From Saccharicrinis sp965230625 (lineage in GTDB: Bacteria; Bacteroidota; Bacteroidia; Bacteroidales; Marinilabiliaceae), in contig CBDDLL010000001.1 of NCBI GenBank assembly GCA_965230625.1, positions 1,550,001-1,614,000 on the forward strand: a stretch of DNA of 64,000 nt, in the 5' to 3' direction. The translations under genes were made by a program, and so were the position numbers. The notes below the pieces were generated by a model. The model searched no databases, was not told where the DNA came from, and saw only the letters and a program-made list of their open reading frames with translations. Shown in pieces: positions 52,597 through 62,276 of this stretch. Each line of letters begins with the position of its first letter. The stretch's first letter is position 1.

Positions 52597-53772
52597 TCAA
52601 ATGTTTAGCACAGTTCTTGTGTTTGAAGGTGTAGTTTTATGAAGTTGTATCTTTGTACAATTATTAAAACATGTAAACGATTCCAGTTCTTTGACAAAGG
52701 TAATAACAAAGGCATCATTCAAACGGAACTTTTTCTCAAAGGCTATATGCAAGATATGAAGTGTGGCTGTTTTTTTATCTGCCTTGCAATCCATCCTGGC
52801 AACAAACCTTCCATTCCAAAGAATAGGTAGCGAAAAGTAGCCATATATGCGTTTTGCTTCAGGCACATAGCATTCTATTTGATAATCAAAATTAAACAGT
52901 TTTAGCATGCGCCTTCGCTGAATCAGCAAATTATCAAAAGGAGAAAGTATTTTAAGTTGGGTGCGACTAAGTCGCTTGTTTAATAAGTGCAAAGAATCTG
53001 GAAGAGCATAATAAACTTGTTCATCTACACATACCTGCAACAATTCTTTGTTTGAATACATTTCTAGTAGTTCTGCGGAAACAAGTTCTTTTGTATTCTT
53101 AAGCAAATAAGCAATTTCACCTGCCTGCCCAATACCATTGGCTTTAAGGTAACTGAAAATTAAAAAATGCAAATGTTCTTGCTGAGTTGGCACTGTGGTA
53201 TCAATGTCTTTGGGTAATACTTTTTCGGTGAGTTCGTATACCTTGTGAAAATTTTTACGGGACGCAATCATTAATTCGCCTTGCATAAACAGATTTTCCA
53301 AAGCCCGTTTTGCAGGTTTACTTCCCCATTCACCAACAGTTCCATTGTGAACAAAATCTTTGGCCATCAATGGGCCTTCATTTTCAATGCGCTTTAGAAC
53401 AGCATTCATCAGCTTTTTATCTTTCTCGTACCAATGTTTCTCTTCTCCTTTCTCAATAGCATTCTTTCGGGTAAGCGAATACCTGTAATCCCTCATTGGT
53501 AAATATGCTGCTGCATGAGACCAATATTCAAAAACTTTTTTCTTTTCTACCAATTCATCAATATGCGAAAGCTGATACTGTGGATTTCTGTTCCATAGTG
53601 TATGATGATGGGCACGTTGAACTGCCGAAATGGTATCTATTTGTATATAACCCAAGTGTTCAACGCATGCTAAAGTTTTATCTACAGATGTTCCATTGTT
53701 TTTATTAGGAAATACTCTTTGAGATAATAGAACAAGCTTTCGTGCTTCTGCAATGGAAAGTTTTTCAATCAT
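52597..53772 (-). CDS. YcaQ/AlkX-family DNA glycosylase-like protein
   Basis: A 391-residue protein of the HTH_42 family. Studied members (AlkX, AlkZ) unhook DNA interstrand crosslinks by base excision. Seen: the N-terminal winged-helix start LSIAEARKLVLLSQ, the catalytic-type QxD motif in LGYIQIDTISAVQRAHHHTLW, EYWSHAAAYLPM, and the C-terminal LSPFDNLLIQRRRMLKLFNFDY. Length is normal. The first gene of a set with SRPBCC and the frameshifted DUF2200 gene. This is a plausible resistance or self-repair gene, but no toxin gene is nearby. Confidence 0.88.
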   Translation of the reverse strand: MIEKLSIAEARKLVLLSQRVFPNKNNGTSVDKTLACVEHLGYIQIDTISAVQRAHHHTLWNRNPQYQLSHIDELVEKKKVFEYWSHAAAYLPMRDYRYSLTRKNAIEKGEEKHWYEKDKKLMNAVLKRIENEGPLMAKDFVHNGTVGEWGSKPAKRALENLFMQGELMIASRKNFHKVYELTEKVLPKDIDTTVPTQQEHLHFLIFSYLKANGIGQAGEIAYLLKNTKELVSAELLEMYSNKELLQVCVDEQVYYALPDSLHLLNKRLSRTQLKILSPFDNLLIQRRRMLKLFNFDYQIECYVPEAKRIYGYFSLPILWNGRFVARMDCKADKKTATLHILHIAFEKKFRLNDAFVITFVKELESFTCFNNCTKIQLHKTTPSNTRTVLNI

Positions 53773-53969
53773 TCGTCTACATATGAAATTTTCAAGGATG
53801 ACTTCTGGAGCTCCAATTGGTTATCCCAATTTCTCTATCATATAATTTTTAAACATCCTAGTTGTAAAACTACAATATTATTCGGGGTGGGAAGGAAAAC
53901 AAATAACAAAGAAGTTTATTTAGAAGTGGGAATGTTTGTTATGATAAAAGAGCAGGGAGAGCCTTGCTG

Positions 53970-54536
53970 TTATTCTTTAATTTTATGGAACCTATCATTA
54001 TAATACTTGATGTACTTTGCATGCATAGACAGAAGTAGACGTTTTAAAGAGTCGTTTGAGTGATTATAAACCAGGTAATTCCTTACCAGAATTGTATCAT
54101 TGTTTTTTATGGTATTGGGAAGTTTAAACAAATATTGCTCACATTTGTGCTCAAAACGTTCTTGTGTACATAAGGTATCCATGGTGTAAAATATACCTCG
54201 ATAATAAGCACGATCCTCATCCGGTGCAAGATATTCGCTAAAGTATATTTTACGTTGCATGGTACGAGCCATACTTTTAAAATGGGCTATTGTTTCTTTC
54301 TTTTTTTCTGCCCTGTTGATACACCTCACAACGGGAGATAATATTCCTATTAGCAATATTATAACTGGAAATAAATATTTGCTAACCTTCCTTTCATTCT
54401 TTATTTCCTCAAGTTTTTCATAGTTCTCACAATAGGATAATGGTTCTGTCATTATATCTGTTAATCCGCAAATATAAGAGCCTAGATTATTCTTTTTAAT
54501 ATTTTTGCAACTAATACAATTATGTTTATTGTTCAT
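53970..54536 (-). CDS. Single-span membrane protein with an N-terminal four-Cys motif
   Basis: A 188-residue protein. The cytosolic N-terminus has four Cys, in CISCKNIKK, SYICGLTD and SYCENYE, spaced like a small zinc ribbon. One membrane helix follows at about residues 54-72 (YLFPVIILLIGILSPVV). The remainder is a helical, charged domain of about 110 residues. I recognise no family. The neighbours are unrelated, and it has its own promoter region upstream (54537-54742). Confidence 0.65.
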   Translation of the reverse strand: MNNKHNCISCKNIKKNNLGSYICGLTDIMTEPLSYCENYEKLEEIKNERKVSKYLFPVIILLIGILSPVVRCINRAEKKKETIAHFKSMARTMQRKIYFSEYLAPDEDRAYYRGIFYTMDTLCTQERFEHKCEQYLFKLPNTIKNNDTILVRNYLVYNHSNDSLKRLLLSMHAKYIKYYNDRFHKIKE

Positions 54537-54742
54537 TTCCTTATTGGATTATTTCTGATTTTGTAAATTAAACCAATTTATTCGATAATATTGGAATGTA
54601 ATTTTACAAAGTACAACATGCCCCAATAAGTTCGCAGAAACAATCAAGTGCTAACGCACCAATCTGTAAACTTGATATTTCCAAATCAATTTAATACCTA
54701 AATACAATTTCTTACATATTGATAACAAGAGGCACAACTTTA

Positions 54743-55360
54743 TTAGCTGTTGCTGATTATTCTATTTTTCACAACTAACTTACTAATTGATTTATAGTGG
54801 TCTTTTAGGTAAACCACAGTATTGTTATTTTCAATTTCTAGTTTACTAGTGTTAAGTTTTTTTGTATGTATCTTTTCTTTGGAATTTGATGTCGATATTA
54901 AAAGAGGTTTCATATGCATTCTAAAAAGGCCAAATTCTCTAACAACTCCAAATAGCAAAAAATATTCTGATTTTATATAAAGTTTAAACTTCTCAATTTT
55001 TGGTGTCACATTTATTTTTGCATCAAAGTTCTGTCTTGTTGGTTTTATTATAAAACTACTTTGAAAGACTTCAACCTCAACTTCTTCAATTTCATTTGTA
55101 GATATTTTCTTCAAATAAGATACTTGTTTCTTATAATTGACAAAGCTTGAAGTATAAAATCCAAAATAAATGATTACGAAAACTGCTAGATGCCAAAAAT
55201 TAATTAAGGTATTCATATTAAAATCTATGGATCTTGTTTTTGCAAAGTGAATTGAAAGAGAGATGCTTGAAACAAGCAATAAAACTACAAAAATAAAGAT
55301 CCAAGTAACTTTAGCACCTTTATCAGAAAACAGATATTTGAAATAATTACACTCACTCAT
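54743..55360 (-). CDS. Two-span membrane protein of unknown function
   Basis: A 205-residue protein with two predicted membrane helices (about residues 16-38 and 52-70) and a basic, beta-rich cytosolic domain (about 80-205) with EEVEVEVFQSSFIIKP and IKSEYFLLFGVV. The helix-helix-beta layout recalls YcxB-like or PH-type membrane proteins, but the match is too weak to name. The bases just before the ATG read GTTAGCTGCAAATGG, a motif that may mark a cassette boundary. Confidence 0.62.
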   Translation of the reverse strand: MSECNYFKYLFSDKGAKVTWIFIFVVLLLVSSISLSIHFAKTRSIDFNMNTLINFWHLAVFVIIYFGFYTSSFVNYKKQVSYLKKISTNEIEEVEVEVFQSSFIIKPTRQNFDAKINVTPKIEKFKLYIKSEYFLLFGVVREFGLFRMHMKPLLISTSNSKEKIHTKKLNTSKLEIENNNTVVYLKDHYKSISKLVVKNRIISNS

Positions 55361-55515
55361 TTATTAATTTCCATTTGCAGCTAACAAAAAATACATAGTT
55401 TGGGGCAGACATTGTAGCCTGATTCTTTGTCTACCAAGACAAAAGGTAAGCCGTGAAATATACTCCCAAAAACATCACAGACCGTTCTTAAAATATTGTA
55501 TATTATAAAGCTTAG

Positions 55516-56055
55516 TTATTCTTCTAACATTCTTATGATGAAACTCTTATCTTTACCTTTTTCATAATGTTCAAATTCATTGCGCTTTAAGAATTTAGTT
55601 ATTTCTTGTAAGTTCTTATTCTTCCAGCCAACTCCCAAAGTGTGTCCAACAATACTTAAATATTCATGATAAAGAATATGTCCTCGACTTGCTTTTATTT
55701 TCTTATAAATTACAAGTACACTATATAAGTCTTTTTTATGGTATGAATACGCAAATTTATCTTTTTTCAAATTTTGAGATTTACTCTTTGGAAATGAAAG
55801 AATTAACTCTTCAATTTCAGAATTAATTTCAATTCTCAATGGGATTCTTTTTCTTAATATAAGTTTCGGAATTGTAAAAATCCATACTATTATAAATATG
55901 AATAAAATTAAAAAACTTCCTATTGCATTCTCCCAAAAGTTTCCTCCCTCCTTAATTGTCGCATAAATTACAAATAATATGTAAATTCCAATTGAAAAGA
56001 GAATCATAATCAATAGGTTCTGGATTTTACCAGTATTTTTAATCTTCCAAGTCAT
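55516..56055 (-). CDS. Two-span membrane protein of unknown function
   Basis: A 179-residue protein with two membrane helices (about residues 12-33 and 42-62) followed by a soluble beta-rich domain. FLKRNEFEHYEKGKD near the end and HEYLSIVGHTLGVGWKNKN are its most distinctive parts. Topology is like the gene after it (54743-55360), and both may be variants of one PH-like membrane theme, though sequence similarity is low. It is isolated by 103- and 155-bp gaps. Confidence 0.62.
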   Translation of the reverse strand: MTWKIKNTGKIQNLLIMILFSIGIYILFVIYATIKEGGNFWENAIGSFLILFIFIIVWIFTIPKLILRKRIPLRIEINSEIEELILSFPKSKSQNLKKDKFAYSYHKKDLYSVLVIYKKIKASRGHILYHEYLSIVGHTLGVGWKNKNLQEITKFLKRNEFEHYEKGKDKSFIIRMLEE

Positions 56056-56158
56056 TTGAAATTAAATTAACGGTCGAGTATATAAAAATTTAATGCGAGC
56101 TATAATCTTTTAATTTACTAATATCAAGTCTATTATTATATATCGTTGGCAGTTTTTT

Positions 56159-56659
56159 CTATGCATTCTTTGTAATGTATTCGTCTAATTTTCCTTTGTT
56201 TTTCATTTTTATAAATTTCTCTACGTTTTTATCTTTTGACATAAATTCTCGATTTGCATTATAAAAATCAATAACAGTCTCAATACCTGCCTTACTTCCT
56301 TTAATCTTATTGTCAAAATCTTTTGATTCAAGTGAGTATTTAGCCCAACCACCCATAAAAATCATTAACAAATCTGGAGATGTGCCCATGAAAGTAACAA
56401 TCTCCTGCTTTATTTCTAAATGAACATTTGGACTACCTGTAAGCCATTTTAATAAAAAAGCATTTGCTTCTTTTCTTTTATTTTGTTGTTCATTTAACGG
56501 AGTTTTCGCTAACCAATCTACGCATTTAATTATATCTTGCTCATATGGAGCATAATCTTCTGCTTTATCAAGTTTATAATCTTTTGGAACGTTAAATTCT
56601 TGTGCTAAAAGTCCTAAAGGAATGATTAGTAGAATGAATATTGATGTAATTGTTTTCAT
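56159..56659 (-). CDS. Periplasmic helical protein of unknown function
   Basis: A 166-residue protein with a signal peptide (IPLGLLAQ near residue 20). The mature chain is mostly helical: EQDIIKCVDWLAKTPLNEQQ, ANAFLLKWLTGSPNVHLEI and FIKMKNKGKLDEYI. It resembles small secreted proteins that follow TPR genes in Bacteroidota, and it is indeed 62 bp after the TPR gene at 56722-57795, on the same strand, so the two may be one operon. The stop is followed within ten bases by ACTGCCAACGATATA. Confidence 0.68.
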   Translation of the reverse strand: MKTITSIFILLIIPLGLLAQEFNVPKDYKLDKAEDYAPYEQDIIKCVDWLAKTPLNEQQNKRKEANAFLLKWLTGSPNVHLEIKQEIVTFMGTSPDLLMIFMGGWAKYSLESKDFDNKIKGSKAGIETVIDFYNANREFMSKDKNVEKFIKMKNKGKLDEYITKNA

Positions 56660-56721
56660 TTTGAATATATTTTAATCGTTAGTATTATTTTATCAAATCT
56701 GTAATTTCTTAGGGTAATTGT

Positions 56722-57795
56722 TTAATCATAGCTAAATCTGTTAGTCTTATTTTCATCAGTAAAAAACATAGGATTTTCGTTAAACCACTCAATGAACTTA
56801 GTATAGGAAGCTTCATTATTATTTTTCCAATGTTGAAATTCATTTGTTGCTCCACCCCTCAATACCCAGTACATATATTGTTCAAACATTTTGTTTTTTA
56901 CCAATAGATTGTGGTAATCGAATATCAAATTTGGATACATGTCAGCATAGTCGTCTGCATTCCAGTTCTTTAAGAACTGTTTTCTAATTTTAATCAAATT
57001 ATTTATATCGAAAGTTGGCTCAATCCCTTTGTATCCTTTTTCCATTGCAAGATTATGAACCGTCTCAAATGAAAATTTCAAGTCCTTTAAATTACCCAAA
57101 ACAATATTAGTAGCTTTACGACTAAATTGTAATTCCCATTTATTATTCTCCGTAGGAAGGCAGACTTTATAGGTATCATAAACAAGTTTGCTAATTTGTA
57201 AAGTTCTTTGAGTGTTTGGCTCAAGATTAAGAAATATCTCACCGTAATATATTCCCCAAATTTTCTCATCGGTCTGAGCTAAGACCTGACTAGCATAATA
57301 ATAATTTGATGAATGAGTAGGGTCTGCAATTATACCTTTTTCCCATACATCTAATGCTTCAAACCATTTTTCTTGACCTGCTATGACAATTCCTTTTTCA
57401 AGATAAAGTTTTCCTGAATTAGGGAATTTTTTAATTCCTTTATCATAGATTTTTAATGCTTTCTTTTTATCTCCTTTTAAATCATAGCAGTTACCTATTA
57501 TTTGATAAATCTGGTCGAAAACATCTGGATGCTTTAATAATGGTTTTGCAATTTCAATGCTTTTATCATAGTCCTTTACTAATTGATAAGCGTATGCTAT
57601 TTCATATGGAATATTAATATAATTTGGGTCAAGTTGTTGAGCTTGTTCTAATAGTTTTAAAGACTCATCAACCTTTCCATTATCCATTAAATCAATTGCT
57701 TGATTCTTAAGTTCTATTGCTTTGTCTCTATTTGTTTGAGCCTCTGAAATTGTTAGAAATCCTAGAAAGAATAGAGTTAGTATATGTGTTTTCAT
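56722..57795 (-). CDS. Periplasmic tetratricopeptide-repeat protein
   Basis: A 357-residue exported protein: signal peptide (GFLTISEAQ near residue 20) and at least four to five TPR units in about residues 25-200, for example KLLEQAQQLDPNYINIPYEI, ALKIYDKGIKKFPNSGKLYL and ALDVWEKGIIADPTHSSNY. The C-terminal half (about 200-357) is helical, with no known motif, and ends in a Trp/Phe-rich segment. TPR proteins scaffold complexes in the periplasm. Its partner is probably the product of the next gene (56159-56659). Confidence 0.82.
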   Translation of the reverse strand: MKTHILTLFFLGFLTISEAQTNRDKAIELKNQAIDLMDNGKVDESLKLLEQAQQLDPNYINIPYEIAYAYQLVKDYDKSIEIAKPLLKHPDVFDQIYQIIGNCYDLKGDKKKALKIYDKGIKKFPNSGKLYLEKGIVIAGQEKWFEALDVWEKGIIADPTHSSNYYYASQVLAQTDEKIWGIYYGEIFLNLEPNTQRTLQISKLVYDTYKVCLPTENNKWELQFSRKATNIVLGNLKDLKFSFETVHNLAMEKGYKGIEPTFDINNLIKIRKQFLKNWNADDYADMYPNLIFDYHNLLVKNKMFEQYMYWVLRGGATNEFQHWKNNNEASYTKFIEWFNENPMFFTDENKTNRFSYD

Positions 57796-57830
57796 ATATC
57801 TTATTTATTGATTTTTTATTTTGTAGTATT

Positions 57831-57985
57831 CTGCCAAAAAAATATACCTACGGTGTAGATTATAAGAGTGGTAGTAGATTGTGTGGCACTTTCCTTTCAA
57901 GTTACACGAAAGTTGAAGTGGGCTACAATCCTCGAATTTATTACTGACTCGGCTATTATTTTTAAACATTATTGTATGCTGGCAG
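57831..57985. repeat. Structured intergenic element with CTGCCA/TGGCAG ends
   Basis: CTGCCA at 57831-57836 and TGGCAG at 57980-57985 are inverted ends of a 155-bp block; the flanking bases also roughly agree. Inside, ACTTTC (57888-57893) and GAAAGT (57909-57914) form a stem, flanked by further CACTT/AAGTG symmetry. The bases differ in style from the AT-rich spacers around it (more GC, a long open plus-strand frame). It recalls dispersed intergenic repeats of Bacteroidota genomes. A similar motif, TGGCAG preceded by GTT, follows the gene at 56159. Confidence 0.45.
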
Positions 57986-57997
57986 TATTTTAGTTAA

Positions 57998-59011
57998 TCA
58001 ATTTGTTAATACTTTAATCTGTTGGTTTTGATAGTGAGTCGTTGCCCAACAAATTCCTTTATTCTCATCTCCCTTAATCCAGTAAAACATATAAATTCTT
58101 TCTGCGCAAGAGAATACTTGTTCTCTAATCAAGTTGGCTAACCATGCTAAAGAATTATCATTTACCTCTTTATCTAAAATTATCTCGATTGTCCCTTTTT
58201 TTGATACCCATTCATACTTTTTATCTCTAATATTGAAGTTTACATCAACTTTACCTGTCTCGATTTTTGGTATTCGTTTAAGATATGTTTCTCCGGTATC
58301 ACTGTCAATCATTATAGCTTCAAAGCCATATGAGCCATTTTTCTGTCTAATTTGATAAAAATTTATTCCTCGACCGCCTAACCTTCGCATTATTTCATTT
58401 TTACGCTTTTCCTCCATTCTTAATCCGAAGTATATCCCTCTTAAAGCTTTATGGTCATACATTTGAATGCCACATTTATTAATCACAATCCTATATTCTT
58501 GCTCATATTTCCATCTCTTTGATTTGGTGCCAGAGATTTTCTTAACTATATAAAAGAGGTCTTTAGAAAGTGCATTAGTCAAACTCAATTGTGGTGGAAA
58601 ATTAGAATACTTCACAGCGAAGTTATATAGTTTTTCGTTTGAGTAATTATTCAATAATAAATTGAAGTCATATTCAATACAAAATCCTTTGTGCGAGTTT
58701 GCATAATGTGCCCAAAGTAATTCATCATTATAGGTTTGTGAAAGTGAATATATCCCGACATGGTTCTTGCGCTCAATGAAATTCTCGAAGGCAGAATCTA
58801 ACTGATTGTAATTATCATTATATTTCTGCCCAAACACTTTTTTTATAAGCCCAATCTGTCTTTTGTAATTGTCTTTAAGTACAAGATTTTCGCAAGGATC
58901 GTTGAGGTTTTCTGAACAGGGAGCAAAAAATGTATTTCTTTCAATAGACTTTAAGTCTCTCTCAAAAGTATCATCGTCGCCAAATCTATATTTATATACT
59001 AATTTGCTCAT
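57998..59011 (-). CDS. DUF2971-family protein
   Basis: A soluble protein of 337 residues from the ATG at 59011 (MSKLVYKYRF), which I prefer to an ATG 14 codons upstream (59053), as the family starts with a lone KYR motif. Seen: RNTFFAPCSENLNDPCEN near the start, then YSLSQTYNDELLWAHYANSHKGFCIEYD, the hallmark block of DUF2971, and YEQEYRIVINK. DUF2971 proteins are widespread in accessory regions, and their activity is not settled. Single gene, neighbours unrelated. Confidence 0.85.
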   Translation of the reverse strand: MSKLVYKYRFGDDDTFERDLKSIERNTFFAPCSENLNDPCENLVLKDNYKRQIGLIKKVFGQKYNDNYNQLDSAFENFIERKNHVGIYSLSQTYNDELLWAHYANSHKGFCIEYDFNLLLNNYSNEKLYNFAVKYSNFPPQLSLTNALSKDLFYIVKKISGTKSKRWKYEQEYRIVINKCGIQMYDHKALRGIYFGLRMEEKRKNEIMRRLGGRGINFYQIRQKNGSYGFEAIMIDSDTGETYLKRIPKIETGKVDVNFNIRDKKYEWVSKKGTIEIILDKEVNDNSLAWLANLIREQVFSCAERIYMFYWIKGDENKGICWATTHYQNQQIKVLTN

Positions 59012-59280
59012 AGTTTGCAGTGTCGCCTGCTTGCATACAACATATTTATACATTTATTGTACTATCCATGTCAAAATGGAACGATATGGTTATTTTCTGA
59101 TGATATAAATATGTTAATGTTTTTAGTTTTGATGCCAAATTATAATTATTATAATACGAAAAAAAGTTAACTACATTTTATTTGATTAAAATGACTATAT
59201 ATGATAATTCAAAATGTCATATAAGGAGATTGTCAAATAGTTGTTGTAATCATTCTCTTAAAATAAACTGTTGTTTTGTT

Positions 59281-59306
59281 CAGTAAAGCCACATTGCGTT
59301 TTACTG
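59281..59306 (-). terminator. Hairpin at the stop of the PPDK-like gene
   Basis: CAGTAAA (59281-59287) and TTTACTG (59300-59306) can pair, with a partial GC inner stem. The stem overlaps the stop codon at 59301-59303. There is no strong T run after it, so it is a weak terminator candidate or an mRNA 3'-end stabiliser. Confidence 0.3.
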
Positions 59307-62276
59307 AAATCCAATAATGGCCTTTTGTTGTTTGCCATTCATTAAAATTAAAAGTGGTTTGTTAAAACGCACATGAGTAAAATAATGTGTTTGCTGTATA
59401 ACTTCTTGTTCTTTTAAGTGGTCAAAATTTACAAACTCGTCGCGTTTATTATGATGAACAGAAAAGTAGCCAACATTCATCGAGGTAACATTATGAAAAA
59501 AATGTGATCCCAAAGAAGCATCTAACGGAAAATCTTCTAAACCAATTTCTACAATAACTTTAGCATGCGAAATTTGCGACCAAAGTACAGGTATTCCGGT
59601 AAACTTATCACGTGTTCCCCATCTTCCCGGACCAATAAGTAAATACTCTTTACCACTTTTTTCCATTTGTTTATTAATGGAGGCCATTTCTTTGGCCATT
59701 TCGTCGGTTTTAGTGCGGTTAAATTTATCAGGATTTAAAAATACAACGTCTTCAATGTTATCTATCTTACCATTACCCATTCCCTTTTCAGAGGACAAAA
59801 TAATTTTATAGTCCTCAAGTTGGTCAAAGTCAACCTTAACATGGTTCTCAACCCGGATCAATGGTTTTACTTGCAACAAATATAAAATAGGGAGTTTGTT
59901 ATTTTCCATGTTCAGGTCAACCGAAAATTCAATTTCAACAGGTGCACCCATGGCTTCTTTAAAGTATTTTAAAAGGAGGTCGAGTCCCTTGGCCAGTGGT
60001 ATATACTCGTATTTTAAAATATTAGCAAAATTGATGATTCTGGGACCTTTTTTGTTTAAACTATTAACAATTCTATCGTAATTATAATCGTAAACAGATG
60101 CACACAATTTTAAATTGCCATCTTCCTCAGCTTCTCTAATGGATAACTTTTGAATAAAAGAGTCTTCCTTATGGTTTTTATTATCCAATTCTTCTACCTT
60201 CATATTAAGAGCGTAGAAGTGTGTTTGAGAGTCTTTTATCTGATCCTGTATAGAATTGAGCTCAAGGTTAGGGTACTTAGGACAAAAGCGCCAGGCTTTT
60301 TCACCTCCAACTACATATTTGCCAAGTCCTACGCCTAACACTGCAAAACCATCTTCCGGTTTCATGTACGAGAATGGATAGTAGTTATAACTCTGGGCAA
60401 TTCCGCTAATGTGAGGGTAAAACCTGTTATGAGCATTTTCACCCACTAGTTTTTGAATAATAATTGCCATTTTTTCCTCTTCTACCTTGTAGTTAACAGC
60501 TTCAAAATAAGCCCTCGCCGAAGGACTGAACATAGATGCATAAACCAGCTTAATAGCAGAGGCAAGTTGATTATATCTCACTTCAATATCGGGATGGTTG
60601 TTAGGTAACATAAAAGTTTCGTAAACACCTGCAAATGGTTGTAAAAGAGAATCTTCAAATAAACCCGATGATCTAACAGCCAAAGGTTCCCTAATTATCT
60701 CGACATATTTTCGTAATTGATTTTTAATTCGCTCTGTAAATTGCGATTTCAGGAATAGTTCTTTAACAGAATCGTATTTTTTCTCTACATATATTTTATG
60801 ATATAAATTGTTGCGCTGTATAAAGTTACTAAACTCATCTGCTCCAACAATTGCAGTGGTAGGAATTTGAACATCCAGCTCTGGTAATATTTTATCAAAG
60901 TCGATATTCTCAATAAAGTGACACAAAAAAGCAAGACCTCTGCCTTTTCCTCCAAAGCTACCTTCTCCTATCCGGGTAATATATCTGTTACTATCCACCA
61001 GTGAAGATTCAAAAAGAATCACCCTGCCTCTTAAACGTTCAATTTTTACACTTTCAAAAACTTGTAAAATAGCTTGCCTTAACTTATGTGAACTTTCAAA
61101 GTCTTCAATGCCGTAAGGGCGTAGTCTTTTAGCCATGTTAATTTCGCCACGAGCCATTAACCACGTGCTTATACCGTTTCTTCGGGCATGATAAAGAAGT
61201 GATTCGGCAGATATATGTTTTATGCACTTATTAAATTCTTTTAAGTTATGTGCAATTTCAACCTGTATTCCCCTTGTGTTTTTAAAAATAAAATTTCCAA
61301 ATCCCAGTTTGCGGTGTATAAAATCATAAATATCTTGCGAAAGAGACTCCGAGTTTTTATCAATAAAATCAGATCCAATTTCATTTGCTTTAAGTGCATT
61401 TGAAGTATCCGAAGACTGAAGAAGTGTAGGTAGCGAAATTTGCGATTTTACAAATTTAATAAGTTCAATACCTGCATTTTCATCCGGGGTTCCGTTTCTC
61501 GAATATTTTACATCCGATATTACACAAATAAGATATTCCTTATATTTTTCAACAATCTCAACTGCATCTTCGTAATTGCTCACCAACAATATTTTAGGGC
61601 GAGCCCTCATTTTTAGTATTTTATGTAGTTGATCGTACCCCTCTTCGGCTAATATTACCTGCGTTTGTTTCATAATAATGGAGTACAACATTGGCAGGTA
61701 ACGAGTGTAATATTTTTGCGAATCTTCAACAAGTAAAATAACCCTTACATCACCTATTTTAGTATCCTTGTCCACATTCATTTTGTCCTCAACGTACTTA
61801 ATCATGGCCAGGAATACTTTAGAGTCTCCATTCCAAACAAAAACCTTATCTATATATTCTACATTAGGTCCCGATTCATCAAAAAACCTTAAGTCACTGT
61901 TGTTATTTACCATAGCCAACAATGGCATGTTAGGTGCTATTTCTTTAATTATTTTACTGGTTTCAATAGGCGTTTTTTTGTCGAGCCCGGCCATTAATAT
62001 CACCATATCAAAGTGCCGCTTCTCCATTAGGTCAATAGCTTCTGTAATATTTGATACAGAGGTGACTCTAGGTGCAGTATAAAGATTTAACTGGAGAAAC
62101 TCTCCATAAATACGGTCGAAAAACCTACCTTCTCTAATAATTGAGTAAGCATCGTAATAATTAGCAATCAGTAAAACTTCTTTTACTTTAAATTCCATTA
62201 ACTCAGCAAAAATATCCTGATCGCTTTTTTTTCTTTTATAAATCTGATTTAGTTCTTGTTCGTCAAAAGACTCCAT
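59301..62276 (-). CDS. Receiver-like domains fused to a PEP/pyruvate-binding (PPDK N-terminal) domain
   Basis: A 991-residue soluble protein. Residues about 30-175 and 190-345 look like two degenerate response-regulator receivers (VKEVLLIANYYDAYSII, FDMVILMAGLD; then VRVILLVEDSQKYYTRYLP, LICVISDVKYS). Residues about 445-900 match the ATP-grasp nucleotide-binding part of pyruvate phosphate dikinase: GEGSFGGKGRGLAFL, REPLAVRSSGLFEDSLLQPFAG, and later LPILYLLQVKPLIRV. The phospho-His swivelling domain and PEP-binding barrel are absent. It cannot perform the full PEP synthase reaction and probably senses or phosphotransfers. Bacteroidota carry such proteins, but I know no defined role. Confidence 0.85.
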   Translation of the reverse strand: MESFDEQELNQIYKRKKSDQDIFAELMEFKVKEVLLIANYYDAYSIIREGRFFDRIYGEFLQLNLYTAPRVTSVSNITEAIDLMEKRHFDMVILMAGLDKKTPIETSKIIKEIAPNMPLLAMVNNNSDLRFFDESGPNVEYIDKVFVWNGDSKVFLAMIKYVEDKMNVDKDTKIGDVRVILLVEDSQKYYTRYLPMLYSIIMKQTQVILAEEGYDQLHKILKMRARPKILLVSNYEDAVEIVEKYKEYLICVISDVKYSRNGTPDENAGIELIKFVKSQISLPTLLQSSDTSNALKANEIGSDFIDKNSESLSQDIYDFIHRKLGFGNFIFKNTRGIQVEIAHNLKEFNKCIKHISAESLLYHARRNGISTWLMARGEINMAKRLRPYGIEDFESSHKLRQAILQVFESVKIERLRGRVILFESSLVDSNRYITRIGEGSFGGKGRGLAFLCHFIENIDFDKILPELDVQIPTTAIVGADEFSNFIQRNNLYHKIYVEKKYDSVKELFLKSQFTERIKNQLRKYVEIIREPLAVRSSGLFEDSLLQPFAGVYETFMLPNNHPDIEVRYNQLASAIKLVYASMFSPSARAYFEAVNYKVEEEKMAIIIQKLVGENAHNRFYPHISGIAQSYNYYPFSYMKPEDGFAVLGVGLGKYVVGGEKAWRFCPKYPNLELNSIQDQIKDSQTHFYALNMKVEELDNKNHKEDSFIQKLSIREAEEDGNLKLCASVYDYNYDRIVNSLNKKGPRIINFANILKYEYIPLAKGLDLLLKYFKEAMGAPVEIEFSVDLNMENNKLPILYLLQVKPLIRVENHVKVDFDQLEDYKIILSSEKGMGNGKIDNIEDVVFLNPDKFNRTKTDEMAKEMASINKQMEKSGKEYLLIGPGRWGTRDKFTGIPVLWSQISHAKVIVEIGLEDFPLDASLGSHFFHNVTSMNVGYFSVHHNKRDEFVNFDHLKEQEVIQQTHYFTHVRFNKPLLILMNGKQQKAIIGFQ

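Noticed and set aside
54640..54665. GTGCTAACGCAC as an integron attC core
   Set aside because: It is a simple 4-bp stem with TAAC loop; no matching second core at the right distance was found, and the bases do not follow the GTTRRRY consensus.
57717..57947. 76-codon plus-strand frame
   Set aside because: Its first part is antisense to the TPR gene and its end lies in the structured 155-bp element; translation of a repeat is the likelier reason for the open frame.
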